Below, in pieces: positions 42,249-50,762 of a DNA stretch of 64,000 nucleotides. The DNA is from Rhodoblastus sp963748385 (lineage in GTDB: Bacteria; Pseudomonadota; Alphaproteobacteria; Rhizobiales; Beijerinckiaceae): contig CAVVIQ010000020.1 in the NCBI GenBank assembly GCA_963748385.1, positions 62,001 through 126,000 of the forward strand, read 5' to 3'. Made by a program: the position numbers and the translations under genes. How positions within the stretch are numbered: position 1 is the stretch's first letter; every line of letters begins with the position of its first letter. The notes beneath the pieces were generated by a model. That model did not search any database. It saw only the letters and a list, made by a program, of their open reading frames with translations, and was not told where the DNA came from.

Positions 42249-42677
42249 ATGACCGACGATCCTTTCAACCTCCAACGCTTCGTCGCGGCCCAGGACGGCG
42301 TCTATGAGAACGTGCGCGAGGAGTTACGCGTGGGGCGAAAGCGCAGCCACTGGATGTGGTTCGTCTTTCCCCAGTTCAAGGGCCTCGGCTTCAGCCCCGT
42401 GGCGCAATTCTACGCCATTTCCTCGCTCGACGAGGCCCGCGGCTTTCTCGCCCATCCGGTTCTCGGGCCGCGCCTGCGGGATTGCGCAGCGCTGGTGAAT
42501 CGCATCGAAGGCAAAAGCCTTTTCGATATTTTCGGCGATCCCGACGATCTGAAATTCCGCTCGTCCATGACCCTGTTCGAGCGCGCCGCGCCCGACGAAC
42601 CGGCCTTCTCGTCCGCCCTCGACAAATTTTGCCGCGGCGTCCGCGATCCGCTCACGCTGGAGAAACTCAGGCGTTGA
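42249..42677 (+). CDS. DUF1810 family protein
   Basis: A 142-residue protein of the DUF1810 family, from the starting pattern DPFNLQRFVAAQDGVYENV, the conserved KRSHWMWFVFPQ and the LKFRSSMTLFERA region. Structure of the family is all-helical; function unknown. Starts just behind the rpmJ terminator with no evident ribosome site. Confidence 0.9.
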   Translation: MTDDPFNLQRFVAAQDGVYENVREELRVGRKRSHWMWFVFPQFKGLGFSPVAQFYAISSLDEARGFLAHPVLGPRLRDCAALVNRIEGKSLFDIFGDPDDLKFRSSMTLFERAAPDEPAFSSALDKFCRGVRDPLTLEKLRR

Positions 42678-42719
42678 GACGCCATTGGCGGCGGCGCGAA
42701 AAAAGGCTTTAATCGCCGC

Positions 42720-43307
42720 ATGTCGACGCGTTTGTTCTTTCTGTTTTCCGTCCTTGCGGCTCTCGTCCTCTCGCCGCCCTGTCGCGCCGCCGCCGTCAAC
42801 CAGCCGCCGGGCTCCGTTCAGACACGGCAAAAAATCGTCGACCAGATGTTCAAGGAACTGGCCGAGGCGCCCGACGCCAGAACCGCCGCGCCGATCCGCG
42901 CGATCATCGAGAAACTATGGGCCGGGTCGGGCTCGCCGACCGGCGATCTGCTGATGACGCGCGCCAAAAGCCTGCTGAAGGCCGATCTGGCGCCACAAGC
43001 GGCGGCGCTGCTCGACGAGATCGTCAAGCTTTACCCCGATTGGACCTTCGCCTGGCGGCTACGGGCGCAGTCGGCCTTGCTACAGGGCGACAGCGAGGGC
43101 GCCATGCTCGATCTCGACCACGCCTTGCGCATCGACCCGCGAAATTTTGCGGTCATGACCGATCTCGCCCATCTGATGCGCGCGTCCGGCCGCGACGCGC
43201 CGGCGCTGGAGCTTTTCCGCCGAGCGCTGAATTTCGATCCCCGCGACGAGAACCTGCGGCGCGAGGCCGAAGAACTGCAACGCGAGATCGAAGGGCGGAA
43301 AATCTGA
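42720..43307 (+). CDS. Exported TPR-repeat protein
   Basis: A 195-residue protein with a signal peptide (hydrophobic LFFLFSVLAALVLS, cleavage near CRAAA) and about three tetratricopeptide repeats in the C-terminal two-thirds, for example WRLRAQSALLQGDSEGAMLD and DLAHLMRASGRDAPALELFRRAL. TPRs mediate protein contacts in the periplasm. No specific partner can be named. Confidence 0.88.
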   Translation: MSTRLFFLFSVLAALVLSPPCRAAAVNQPPGSVQTRQKIVDQMFKELAEAPDARTAAPIRAIIEKLWAGSGSPTGDLLMTRAKSLLKADLAPQAAALLDEIVKLYPDWTFAWRLRAQSALLQGDSEGAMLDLDHALRIDPRNFAVMTDLAHLMRASGRDAPALELFRRALNFDPRDENLRREAEELQREIEGRKI

Positions 43308-43322
43308 CGCGGGCGCAAGAAT

Positions 43323-43847
43323 TCAGGCGCCCGCCTGCGCCGCCCTGCGCCGCACAGGCCCGACGCGCGATTCGACCGCACGCTTGAGTTCAGGCCGCAA
43401 CCCTAGAGCAAAAAGAAGCTCGCACAGGACGAAAAGCGGCCCGATCGCCAAGCCGATCAGATCGTCGACAAAGGCCGGTTTGCGGCCTTCCCAGGCATGC
43501 CCGATGAATTGAACGATCCAGCCGACCGCGAAAGCGCCCAAACCCGCCGACAGCCATTCGCTCGACGGCAGCCTCGCGACCCAATCGCCAAGGATCACCG
43601 CCAGCAGGAGCAGAAAGGCCATGACGGAGCCGAGGACGACATCGAGCTTCAGATAATAGGTCGCCGCAACGGCGGCGACCACCAGAGCCGGGGTAATGGA
43701 AACGCCGCCGGCCGCCAGCGCCGGCCGTCCCAACAAGGCGGCCACGGCGACGACGATCAGCGGAATGCCGACGAAATGCGTGGCGATATTGCGCGGGTCG
43801 CGATGATAGGCGGCATATTGCGACAGCACATCCACGAGCGGTCTCAC
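43323..43847 (-). CDS. DUF962/Mpo1-like membrane protein
   Basis: A 174-residue membrane protein of the Mpo1-like family (yeast Mpo1 is a 2-hydroxy fatty acid dioxygenase). The conserved histidines are in YHRDPRNIATHFVGIPL near residue 12 and WIVQFIGHAWEGRKPA near residue 118. Four hydrophobic helices are visible. The GTG at 43847 follows GGAGG; a longer open frame to 44060 has no support. Enzymatic activity in bacteria is not established. Confidence 0.87.
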   Translation of the reverse strand: MRPLVDVLSQYAAYHRDPRNIATHFVGIPLIVVAVAALLGRPALAAGGVSITPALVVAAVAATYYLKLDVVLGSVMAFLLLLAVILGDWVARLPSSEWLSAGLGAFAVGWIVQFIGHAWEGRKPAFVDDLIGLAIGPLFVLCELLFALGLRPELKRAVESRVGPVRRRAAQAGA

Positions 43848-44194
43848 GGGCGCCTCCTCAGGCAATGATGAGCGGAGATTTGCGGCGCTCCGCTCCAATT
43901 TGGCTCCCGCGGCCTGTTCCTTCAAGATCAATCGGCCGTTGCCCGGCGGGCTGCCTCTTTCAGTCTCTTCGCCTCCGAAGCTTCGCGGCCCGCGCGACGA
44001 CCGAAATGGGCGTCTGGTCCGGCGGACCGGCATAAGTCGCCGGCTCATGAATGGTCCCATCCAAACTGGCGAAGAAATTCTTGCGCCGCGTCACGAGACT
44101 GATTCCGGCGACCTGAAAAAACTGTCTCAGGATCGGCGCCGGCCCGTAAGGAGTTCGGAAACCCAGCCTCACCGTTCGAAAGGCGCCAGCCGCG
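43848..44194. other. Interval between hemN and the DUF962 gene
   Basis: About 350 bases, all flanking genes on the minus strand here. It holds one weak minus-strand open frame (43960-44172, listed separately) and presumably the promoter of the DUF962 gene. No hairpin with a T tract was seen. Confidence 0.4.
43960..44172 (-). CDS. Possible small hypothetical protein
   Basis: A 70-codon frame starting GTG, reading MRLGFRTPYGPAPILRQFFQ, with a Arg-rich C-terminal end. It lies on the same strand as hemN, 22 bases downstream. The composition is protein-like in the middle, but no ribosome site precedes the start and no family is recognised. Confidence 0.25.
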   Translation of the reverse strand: MRLGFRTPYGPAPILRQFFQVAGISLVTRRKNFFASLDGTIHEPATYAGPPDQTPISVVARAAKLRRRRD

Positions 44195-45547
44195 TCAGAC
44201 GGCGACGCTGTGGCGGGCGGCGCGGGCGGCCAGATAAGGGTCGAAGGCCGACGCGACCAGGCGCATGAAGGGGCGCCCTAGCTCGGTGATCGAGACGCGG
44301 CGTCCCTCCTGGGTCGCAACGCCCTCCCCGGTCAGTTGCGCCAATTGATCCTGCGCCCCGTCGAACGCGGCGGCGTCGCCCAGCATTTTTTCCGCGATTT
44401 CGCCGTAATCGACCGAAAAATCGCACATCAGCCGCTCGATCACCGCCGCGCGGGCGAGATCGTCGCGGGTGAAGGCGACGCCCTTCACGATGGCGAAGCG
44501 ATCCGATTCGATCGCCCGGCGCCAGGAGCCGACATCATGGGCGTTCTGGACATAGCCCTGCGGCAGACGGCCGATGGAGGAGGCGCCGAAGGGCAGAAGC
44601 GCGTCGGCCTGATCGACGGTGTAGCCCTGGAAATTGCGGCGCAGTTTTCCCGCGCGCTGGGCGACGGCCATCGGGTCGTCCGGAAGCGCGAAATGGTCAA
44701 GGCCGATCGCGTCATAGCCCTGGCCGATCAAGGTCTGGCGCGCCGTCGCCGCCTGGCGCAGGCGCTCCGCCGCGCCCGGCAACGCCGCGGCGTCGATCAA
44801 CTGCTGCCTTTTGGCGAACCAGGGCGCATGGGCATAGCCGAAAATGGCGAGCCGATTTGGCGCGAGCGAGGCCGCAAGCTCGGCGGTCCGAACGACGTCT
44901 TCCTCGCTCTGGTGGGGCAGGCCATACATCAGGTCGAGATTGATGGCGCGGACGCCGGCGACGCGCAGGAAATTCACCGCGCGTTCGACCACCTCGAAGG
45001 GCTGGACGCGGCCGATGGCTTTCTGGACATGCGCGTTGAAATCCTGCACGCCCAGGCTCACACGGTTGAAGCCGGCCGCGGCCAGGGAGCGGGCGAGTTG
45101 GTCGTCGACATGGCGCGGGTCAAGCTCGATCGAGATTTCGGCCTCGGGGGCGAAATCGAAATGGCCGCGCAATGTGTCGGTCAGCGCGCGCAACCGCGCG
45201 CCCCCGAGCAGGCCCGGCGTGCCGCCGCCCCAGTGGACGTGAATGACTTTTTTTGCGGGCGAGCTTTTGCCGACGAGATCGATCTCGCGCGAAAGAGTCC
45301 CGGCATAGGCGTCGAGCGGTTCGTTGCGCTTGGTCGCCCGGGTGTGGCAGCCGCAATAGGTGCAGATCTCGCGGCAGAACGGCACATGAAGGTAGAGCGA
45401 AAGCCGCGTCTCCGCCGGCAGGGCGGCGAGCCAGGCGGCGTATTGCTCCGGCCCGACGGAGTCGGAAAAATGGGGCGCGGTCGGATAGCTGGTATAGCGC
45501 GGCACGGCCTTTTCGGCGAGAACCAGATGTGACGGGAGAACGCTCAT
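44195..45547 (-). CDS. hemN: Oxygen-independent coproporphyrinogen III oxidase
   Basis: A 450-residue radical-SAM enzyme that decarboxylates coproporphyrinogen III to protoporphyrinogen IX without oxygen. VPRYTSYPTAPHF near the start is the HemN signature, and the radical-SAM cluster motif is CREICTYCGC near residue 47. The C-terminal HemN domain is complete. ATG at 45547 follows AGAAGG; a longer frame starts at 45595. It is divergent from hemH with a FNR/FixK-type box between them, so low-oxygen induction is likely. Useful for an organism that makes heme or bacteriochlorophyll at low oxygen. Confidence 0.95.
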   Translation of the reverse strand: MSVLPSHLVLAEKAVPRYTSYPTAPHFSDSVGPEQYAAWLAALPAETRLSLYLHVPFCREICTYCGCHTRATKRNEPLDAYAGTLSREIDLVGKSSPAKKVIHVHWGGGTPGLLGGARLRALTDTLRGHFDFAPEAEISIELDPRHVDDQLARSLAAAGFNRVSLGVQDFNAHVQKAIGRVQPFEVVERAVNFLRVAGVRAINLDLMYGLPHQSEEDVVRTAELAASLAPNRLAIFGYAHAPWFAKRQQLIDAAALPGAAERLRQAATARQTLIGQGYDAIGLDHFALPDDPMAVAQRAGKLRRNFQGYTVDQADALLPFGASSIGRLPQGYVQNAHDVGSWRRAIESDRFAIVKGVAFTRDDLARAAVIERLMCDFSVDYGEIAEKMLGDAAAFDGAQDQLAQLTGEGVATQEGRRVSITELGRPFMRLVASAFDPYLAARAARHSVAV

Positions 45548-45581
45548 GCTAGCCTTCTGGCATGTATAGAAAAAAGCTACT

Positions 45582-45595
45582 TTGACGCCGATCAA
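45582..45595. promoter_or_regulatory. FNR/FixK-type binding site between hemN and hemH
   Basis: TTGAC-GCCG-ATCAA (minus strand TTGATCGGCGTCAA) matches the TTGA(T/C)-N4-(A/G)TCAA consensus exactly. The centre is 41 bases from the hemN start and 21 bases from the hemH start. Classical activation at -41.5 would put the hemN transcript start at its ATG, so spacing is unusual; repression of hemH is also possible. Confidence 0.6.
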
Positions 45596-45609
45596 GTTCC
45601 GAGGTTTTG

Positions 45610-46647
45610 ATGTCCTTCGCGCCTTCCAACCATCCGCCGGCCGCCCATGGCAAGGTCGGCGTGCTGCTCGTCAATCTCGGCACGCCGGAGGGGACGAGCT
45701 ATTGGCCGATGCGCCGCTATCTTGCCGAATTTCTATCCGACCGGCGGGTGATCGAGACGCCGCGCGTTTTCTGGCTGCCTTTGCTGCATCTGGTGATTTT
45801 GATGACTCGCCCCGCGCGAAAAGGCAAGGATTATGCGGCGATCTGGAACAGGGAGCGCAACGAGGGGCCGCTCAAAACCGTGACGCGGGCGCAGGCCGAA
45901 AAGCTCGCGCAAAAAATCGCCTCGGGCGGCTTCGGGCCGGGCGGGGATAGTATCGTGGTGGACTGGGCGATGCGCTATGGCGCGCCCTCCATGGCCTCGC
46001 GCATCGCCGCGCTCCAGGCCCGGGGCTGCGACCGGTTGCTCGTCGTCCCGCTCTATCCGCAATATTGCGCCGCAACCAGCGCGACCGTCGCCGATCGCGC
46101 CTTCGACGCGCTCAAGGCGATGCGCCGGCAGCCGGCGTTGCGCATCGCGGCGCCCTTTTACGACCGCCCGGCCTATATCAAGGCCCTCGCGGTCCTGCTG
46201 CAAAAAGGGCTTCAGGACCTCGACTTCCCGCCGGACAGGATCATCGTGTCCTGGCACGGGATTCCGCAGGACTATTTCGACAAGGGCGATCCCTATTATT
46301 GCCATTGCGCCAAGACCACGCGGCTGATCGGCGAAGCGACGGGCTTGCGCGAAAAGCTGGTCATGACATTCCAGTCGCGCTTCGGGCCGAAGGAATGGCT
46401 CAAGCCCTATACGATCGACACGATCAAGGAGCTTCCGGCGCAGGGGGTGAAGAAAATCGCCGTGATCGCGCCGGGTTTTTTCGCCGATTGCCTGGAAACG
46501 CTGGAGGAACTGGGCGTCGAGAACCGCCGCGCCTTTCTCGAAGCCGGCGGCGAGGATTTTGCTTTATTGCCCTGTCTGAACGATAGTATCGCGGGTATGG
46601 ACGTGATTGCCGATGTGGTCCGGACGGAGCTTTCGGGATGGATATGA
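45610..46647 (+). CDS. hemH: Ferrochelatase
   Basis: A 345-residue enzyme that inserts ferrous iron into protoporphyrin IX, the last step of heme b synthesis. VGVLLVNLGTPEG near residue 14, the catalytic histidine in ILSWHG-like VSWHGIPQDYFDKGDPYYCHC, and the conserved VIAPGFFADCLETLEEL are present. ATG at 45610 follows CGAGG. The next gene, cutA, overlaps its end. Confidence 0.95.
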   Translation: MSFAPSNHPPAAHGKVGVLLVNLGTPEGTSYWPMRRYLAEFLSDRRVIETPRVFWLPLLHLVILMTRPARKGKDYAAIWNRERNEGPLKTVTRAQAEKLAQKIASGGFGPGGDSIVVDWAMRYGAPSMASRIAALQARGCDRLLVVPLYPQYCAATSATVADRAFDALKAMRRQPALRIAAPFYDRPAYIKALAVLLQKGLQDLDFPPDRIIVSWHGIPQDYFDKGDPYYCHCAKTTRLIGEATGLREKLVMTFQSRFGPKEWLKPYTIDTIKELPAQGVKKIAVIAPGFFADCLETLEELGVENRRAFLEAGGEDFALLPCLNDSIAGMDVIADVVRTELSGWI

Positions 46648-46970
46648 GCGCTTTTTGCATCGTGCAGACCACGATCGACGACGAACTTCGCGCCGAGGAG
46701 ATCGCTGACGCCTTGACCGAAAGGAAACTCGCCGCCTGCGTCCAGATCACGCCAGTGATAAGCAATTATATCTGGAAAGGCGCGCCGACAATGGAAAAGG
46801 AATTCCTGATCTCGGCCAAGGCGCGCCAGAAGGATTTTCCCTTGCTTGCCGCCGCGATCAGGTCAATGCACAGCTACGAACTGCCCGAAATCATCGCCTT
46901 GCCGATCCTGATTGACGACGACGCCTATCTCGACTGGGCGCTCCAGGCGACGGAGCGGGGAGCGGACTAG
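46638..46970 (+). CDS. cutA: CutA1 divalent-cation tolerance protein
   Basis: A 110-residue trimeric protein of the CutA1 family. The conserved AEEIADALTERKLAACVQI, the IWKG turn and the ending YLDWAL are visible. Starts at 46638 or at 46644, the latter overlapping the hemH stop in ATGA. Implicated in metal tolerance in E. coli, but the mechanism is unsettled. Linked to heme and iron genes by position only. Its last four bases overlap convergent galE. Confidence 0.92.
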   Translation: MDMSAFCIVQTTIDDELRAEEIADALTERKLAACVQITPVISNYIWKGAPTMEKEFLISAKARQKDFPLLAAAIRSMHSYELPEIIALPILIDDDAYLDWALQATERGAD

Positions 46971-47965
46971 GCGCTGACGTCTTTCTTCTCTTCCGCTAGC
47001 TTCTCCTCCCAGCGAAGCGCTTGCCGCACGATCTCTTCCAGATCGTCATGGATCGGCGTCCAGCCAAGCTCTTCGCGGATGCGTTCGTTGGCGGCGACGA
47101 TGGCCGCCGGGTCGCCGGGGCGCCGGCCGGAAATTTTGACCGGGAAATCGACGCCCGAGACTTTTTTCACCGTCTCGACCACTTCCAGCACCGAATAGCC
47201 GCGCTCATAGCCGCAATTGCACACCAGGCTCTCGCCTCCGCCGCGCAAATGGCGCAGGGCTTCCATATGGGCGCGCGACAGATCGGTGACCTGGATATAG
47301 TCGCGCAGGCAGGAGCCGTCGGGAGTCGGATAATCGGTCCCGAACACCTCCATGCCGGGGCGCAGGCCGAGCGCCGCCTGAACCGCGACCTTGATCAGAT
47401 GGGTGGCGTTGGGGGTGGACTGGCCGGTGCGGCCTTTCGGGTCGGCGCCGGCGACATTGAAATAACGCAAGGCGACATAACGCAGGTCATGGGCGTGAGC
47501 GACGTCCTCCAGCATCCATTCGACCATGAGCTTCGAGCGGCCATAGGGCGAGACCGGCTTAAGGCTCTCGTCCTCGGTCACCGGGTTCTGATCAGGCTCG
47601 CCATAGACAGCCGCCGTGGAGGAAAAGATGAAATTCCTTACCCCCGCCTCGACCGCATTGGCGAGCAGGCTGCGGGCGGCGGCGGTGTTGTTCCGGTAAT
47701 AGCCCAGAGGGTCGGAAACCGATTCCGGCACCACGATCCTGGCGGCGAAATGGATGATCGAGTCGATCTCGCGGCTTTTCAGCACATCCCTGACCAAAAG
47801 CTCGTCGCCGAAATCGCCGACGATCAGTTCGGCCTGGGGCGGCACCGCGGCGCGCCGTCCGGTCGAGAGATTGTCGAGCACGACCACGCTCTCACCGGCG
47901 TCGGTCAGCTCATAGGCCATGTGGGAGCCGATATAGCCGGCGCCGCCGGTCACGAGAACGGGCAT
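46967..47965 (-). CDS. galE: UDP-glucose 4-epimerase
   Basis: A 332-residue extended short-chain dehydrogenase that interconverts UDP-glucose and UDP-galactose. NAD-binding LVTGGAGYIGSHMAYEL at the N-terminus, catalytic serine/tyrosine region FSSTAAVYGEP and YGRSK, and the family GADPKGRTGQ loop are present. Divergent from galU, with which it would feed exopolysaccharide or LPS synthesis. Confidence 0.95.
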   Translation of the reverse strand: MPVLVTGGAGYIGSHMAYELTDAGESVVVLDNLSTGRRAAVPPQAELIVGDFGDELLVRDVLKSREIDSIIHFAARIVVPESVSDPLGYYRNNTAAARSLLANAVEAGVRNFIFSSTAAVYGEPDQNPVTEDESLKPVSPYGRSKLMVEWMLEDVAHAHDLRYVALRYFNVAGADPKGRTGQSTPNATHLIKVAVQAALGLRPGMEVFGTDYPTPDGSCLRDYIQVTDLSRAHMEALRHLRGGGESLVCNCGYERGYSVLEVVETVKKVSGVDFPVKISGRRPGDPAAIVAANERIREELGWTPIHDDLEEIVRQALRWEEKLAEEKKDVSA

Positions 47966-48150
47966 GTCTCTCCACCGCTTTGATTCGCCGCGCTTTTGAG
48001 CGTGACGCTCTTGTAAACCACAAAATCCTTAAGGCGAAAATGCTAAAGGAGAAGGGGCGAATTTTAACTTTCCTTGGCGCAAGAATTTCGCAGGTGCTAG
48101 AAGGCGGCGGCCCTCAAAAGTCCCGCCCGATCGTCCAAAACGGATTCTCC

Positions 48151-49041
48151 ATGCCGAAAAAGCCTGTTCGTAAAGCCGTTTTCCCTGTCGCCGGCCTCGG
48201 CACCCGTGTGCTGCCGGCCACCAAGACCGTGCCCAAGGAAATGCTGACCGTGGTCGATCGCCCGGTCTTGCAGCATTGCGTCGAAGAGGCGCGGGAAGCC
48301 GGGATCGAACATTTCATCTTCGTCACCGGGCGCAACAAGGCGGTGATCGAGGATCATTTCGACGTCGCCTACGAACTGGAGGAAACCTTGCGGCGCCGCG
48401 GCAAGCTGAGGGAGCTGGAGGAGCTGCAAAGCTCTCTTCCGCCCGCCGGGGCGACCAGCTTCACCCGCCAGCAGGAGCCTCTCGGCCTCGGTCACGCCAT
48501 CTGGTGCGCGCGCGAGGTCATCGACGACGAGCCCTTCGCCGTGGTGCTTCCCGACATGATCACCTTGCCGGGGGCGGACGGCAAGCGTTGCCTGCGGCAG
48601 TGCATCGACACTTATGAGGAGCTGGGCGGCAATGTCATCGCCGTCGAAGAGGTTCCGATGGAGGAAACCTCGCAATATGGCGTGGTCGCCAAGGGCAAGG
48701 AATTCGGCCGCTCCTTCGAGATCGTGGGCATGGTGGAGAAGCCGGCGAAGGGGACCGCGCCGTCCAATTTCATCATTTCCGGCCGCTATATCCTGCAGCC
48801 TGAAATCTTCGACCTGCTCGCCAAGGGCCAAAAAGGCGCCGGCGGCGAAATCCAGCTGACCGACTCGATGCTCGAAATGGCGATCACGCAAAAATTTTTC
48901 GCCCGGAATTTCGACGGCAAGACTTATGACACCGGCTCAAAAATCGGCTTCCTCGCCGCCAATGTCGCCTTCGCTTTGGCGCGGCCGGACATCGAGCCGG
49001 GCTTCCGCGCCGAATTGAAGCGGATCGTCGGCAGTTTGTGA
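48151..49041 (+). CDS. galU: UTP-glucose-1-phosphate uridylyltransferase
   Basis: A 296-residue nucleotidyltransferase that makes UDP-glucose. The signature AVFPVAGLGTRVLPATKTVPKEML opens the protein and VVDRPVLQHCVEEA, VEKP and GGEIQLTDS follow. An upstream frame from 47980 is rejected because homology begins at the ATG at 48151. Divergent from galE by 185 bases and convergent with the outer-membrane barrel gene. Confidence 0.96.
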   Translation: MPKKPVRKAVFPVAGLGTRVLPATKTVPKEMLTVVDRPVLQHCVEEAREAGIEHFIFVTGRNKAVIEDHFDVAYELEETLRRRGKLRELEELQSSLPPAGATSFTRQQEPLGLGHAIWCAREVIDDEPFAVVLPDMITLPGADGKRCLRQCIDTYEELGGNVIAVEEVPMEETSQYGVVAKGKEFGRSFEIVGMVEKPAKGTAPSNFIISGRYILQPEIFDLLAKGQKGAGGEIQLTDSMLEMAITQKFFARNFDGKTYDTGSKIGFLAANVAFALARPDIEPGFRAELKRIVGSL

Positions 49042-49054
49042 CGAAACTTCAACC

Positions 49055-50674
49055 CTATTCCTGAAGCTTCAGGCCGACGGTCAGGATATTGGCGGTGAAA
49101 TCCGATCTGGTCTCGTTCGAGTCCATCCTCTGCAAGGTGTATCCGGCCTTGAGCACGATGTGGCGCGACAGATGATATTCCGCCTTCAATCCGGCGGTGT
49201 AATAGGTCTGGACCAGCGGATTGCCGGGATAAGTCGAATCCAGCACCCCGGCGGTCGCGGTCACCGTGAGGTCGCGGCGCAGGGCGTGGGCGACTTCCAG
49301 CGAAAGGCTATGCGAAAGGACGCCCGAGGCGCCGCTGAGGATCACTTCGCCCATCGTTCCCTCCCCGCGCAAGGTCACCTTGGTCAGCGGGGTCGGCGTC
49401 CAGATCAGGGAAATGTCGTAAATCGGCCCGCGCAAGTCGGCGAGACGCGGGTCCTGGTAATGTCTGTCCTCATAGCCCGCCGAGGCCGAGCCTGTGAGCA
49501 ACTGGCTGAACAGGAAGGTCGAGCCGGCGCTGATCATGTCGCCGACCGAATTGCGTTCGTAACCGTCGCTGCTGACGACTGAATCGTGAATGCGCTGATC
49601 CACGCCGCCCAGGATAAAAGGCTGGACGTCGGGCGTCAGCGCGTAGCTCGCCTTGAGGGTGAGGCCATAATCGTCATAGGAATCGCGAGACAGATTCTGC
49701 GTCGCGCCGTCGGCGAAATGCGCGTCCTCCCAATAATTGCGCTCGACCGAGCCGCGCAGGGTCAGTTCGACCCGGTTGAAATCCTGGCTCACTCCCAGAC
49801 CGCCGCCATAGGCCGCGACGAGCGGTTGCGAAGCGAGCGTGGTCGATCCGCCGTGGTTGTATAGGTTGGGCGAGGTCTGGTACTGCGTCGAAAGCGTGTA
49901 ATTGCCGTCGATATTGATCTTGGTGTCGCGCGCGGCGTCGATGCGGGCGAGAAACTTGCCGTCGCCGTCAGGGGCGTTGGCGCCCGGCAAATTGAAAAAA
50001 TCGTTATAGCCGAGCCGCATGTCGCCGATGAAAGAATGGTTCGACCAGTCGGAGACGGCGGACAGGCCGACCTCCTCGCGCACAAAGCTCGACCCCCGCA
50101 AAAGCGTCGTCCCCGTCGCGGCCTGGAAGGGATTGGAATTATAGCCGAAATCGGTCTCGGAATAGGCGTGGGCGCGCAACGGCCCGGCGTCCAGGCCTGG
50201 GGGCGCGAAGGGGTCCGGATCGGGCTTGGGCTTGGGATGGGCCGGGATGGGCGCAGGCATGGCGGTCGTCGGCGGCGGAGCGAGCAAGGCGGGATCGATG
50301 CTGTCGCCGCGCAAACCCGGCGGACGGACGCGCCGGGCGTCGCCGGACGTCGGATAGGGAACGAGGTCCGGCAACGGGTGGGCCGGGGTTTTCCGGTTCG
50401 ATTTCGGCTTCGGCCTGAAAGGGCGCGGCTTGCCGTAATTGGCGGCGGCGGCTTCCGGCGACAGGCCGGAGGGCTGGGGATAAAAGGCGCCGCCTGACGC
50501 CGCGCCAAAAAAATCGTCGTCAGAGGCGCGCAGGCCGGCGTCCTGGGCGAGCGCCGTGACGGCCAGGCCGAGCGCCGCCGCAACCGCCGATGCGGCGACG
50601 GCGCGCAAGACCGGGCGCGCCCGAGGCGAGCGCGCGCGGAAAGAGTCGGACTCGCGACGCTGTTCGACGGACAA
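49055..50674 (-). CDS. Outer-membrane beta-barrel protein with proline-rich N-terminal segment
   Basis: A 539-residue exported protein. A basic N-terminus and hydrophobic stretch (about 24-44) form a signal peptide ending near ALAQ. Residues about 60-160 are strongly Pro/Lys-rich (for example HPKPKPDPDPFAPPG), then about 350 residues alternate hydrophobic and polar positions as in an outer-membrane barrel, ending ILTVGLKLQE. The start appears to be TTG at 50674. It resembles the OMP_b-brl_2 outer-membrane barrels found with polysaccharide genes in Rhizobiales, consistent with galE/galU nearby. Function not established. Confidence 0.75.
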   Translation of the reverse strand: MSVEQRRESDSFRARSPRARPVLRAVAASAVAAALGLAVTALAQDAGLRASDDDFFGAASGGAFYPQPSGLSPEAAAANYGKPRPFRPKPKSNRKTPAHPLPDLVPYPTSGDARRVRPPGLRGDSIDPALLAPPPTTAMPAPIPAHPKPKPDPDPFAPPGLDAGPLRAHAYSETDFGYNSNPFQAATGTTLLRGSSFVREEVGLSAVSDWSNHSFIGDMRLGYNDFFNLPGANAPDGDGKFLARIDAARDTKINIDGNYTLSTQYQTSPNLYNHGGSTTLASQPLVAAYGGGLGVSQDFNRVELTLRGSVERNYWEDAHFADGATQNLSRDSYDDYGLTLKASYALTPDVQPFILGGVDQRIHDSVVSSDGYERNSVGDMISAGSTFLFSQLLTGSASAGYEDRHYQDPRLADLRGPIYDISLIWTPTPLTKVTLRGEGTMGEVILSGASGVLSHSLSLEVAHALRRDLTVTATAGVLDSTYPGNPLVQTYYTAGLKAEYHLSRHIVLKAGYTLQRMDSNETRSDFTANILTVGLKLQE

Positions 50675-50762
50675 ATGCTGGCCTCGCGGCGCGGCGGCGA
50701 GGCGCCGCGCATGAAGCCAGCGTTAAGGATTTATAGTTAATGGAGACTTACCAAAGCCCCGT

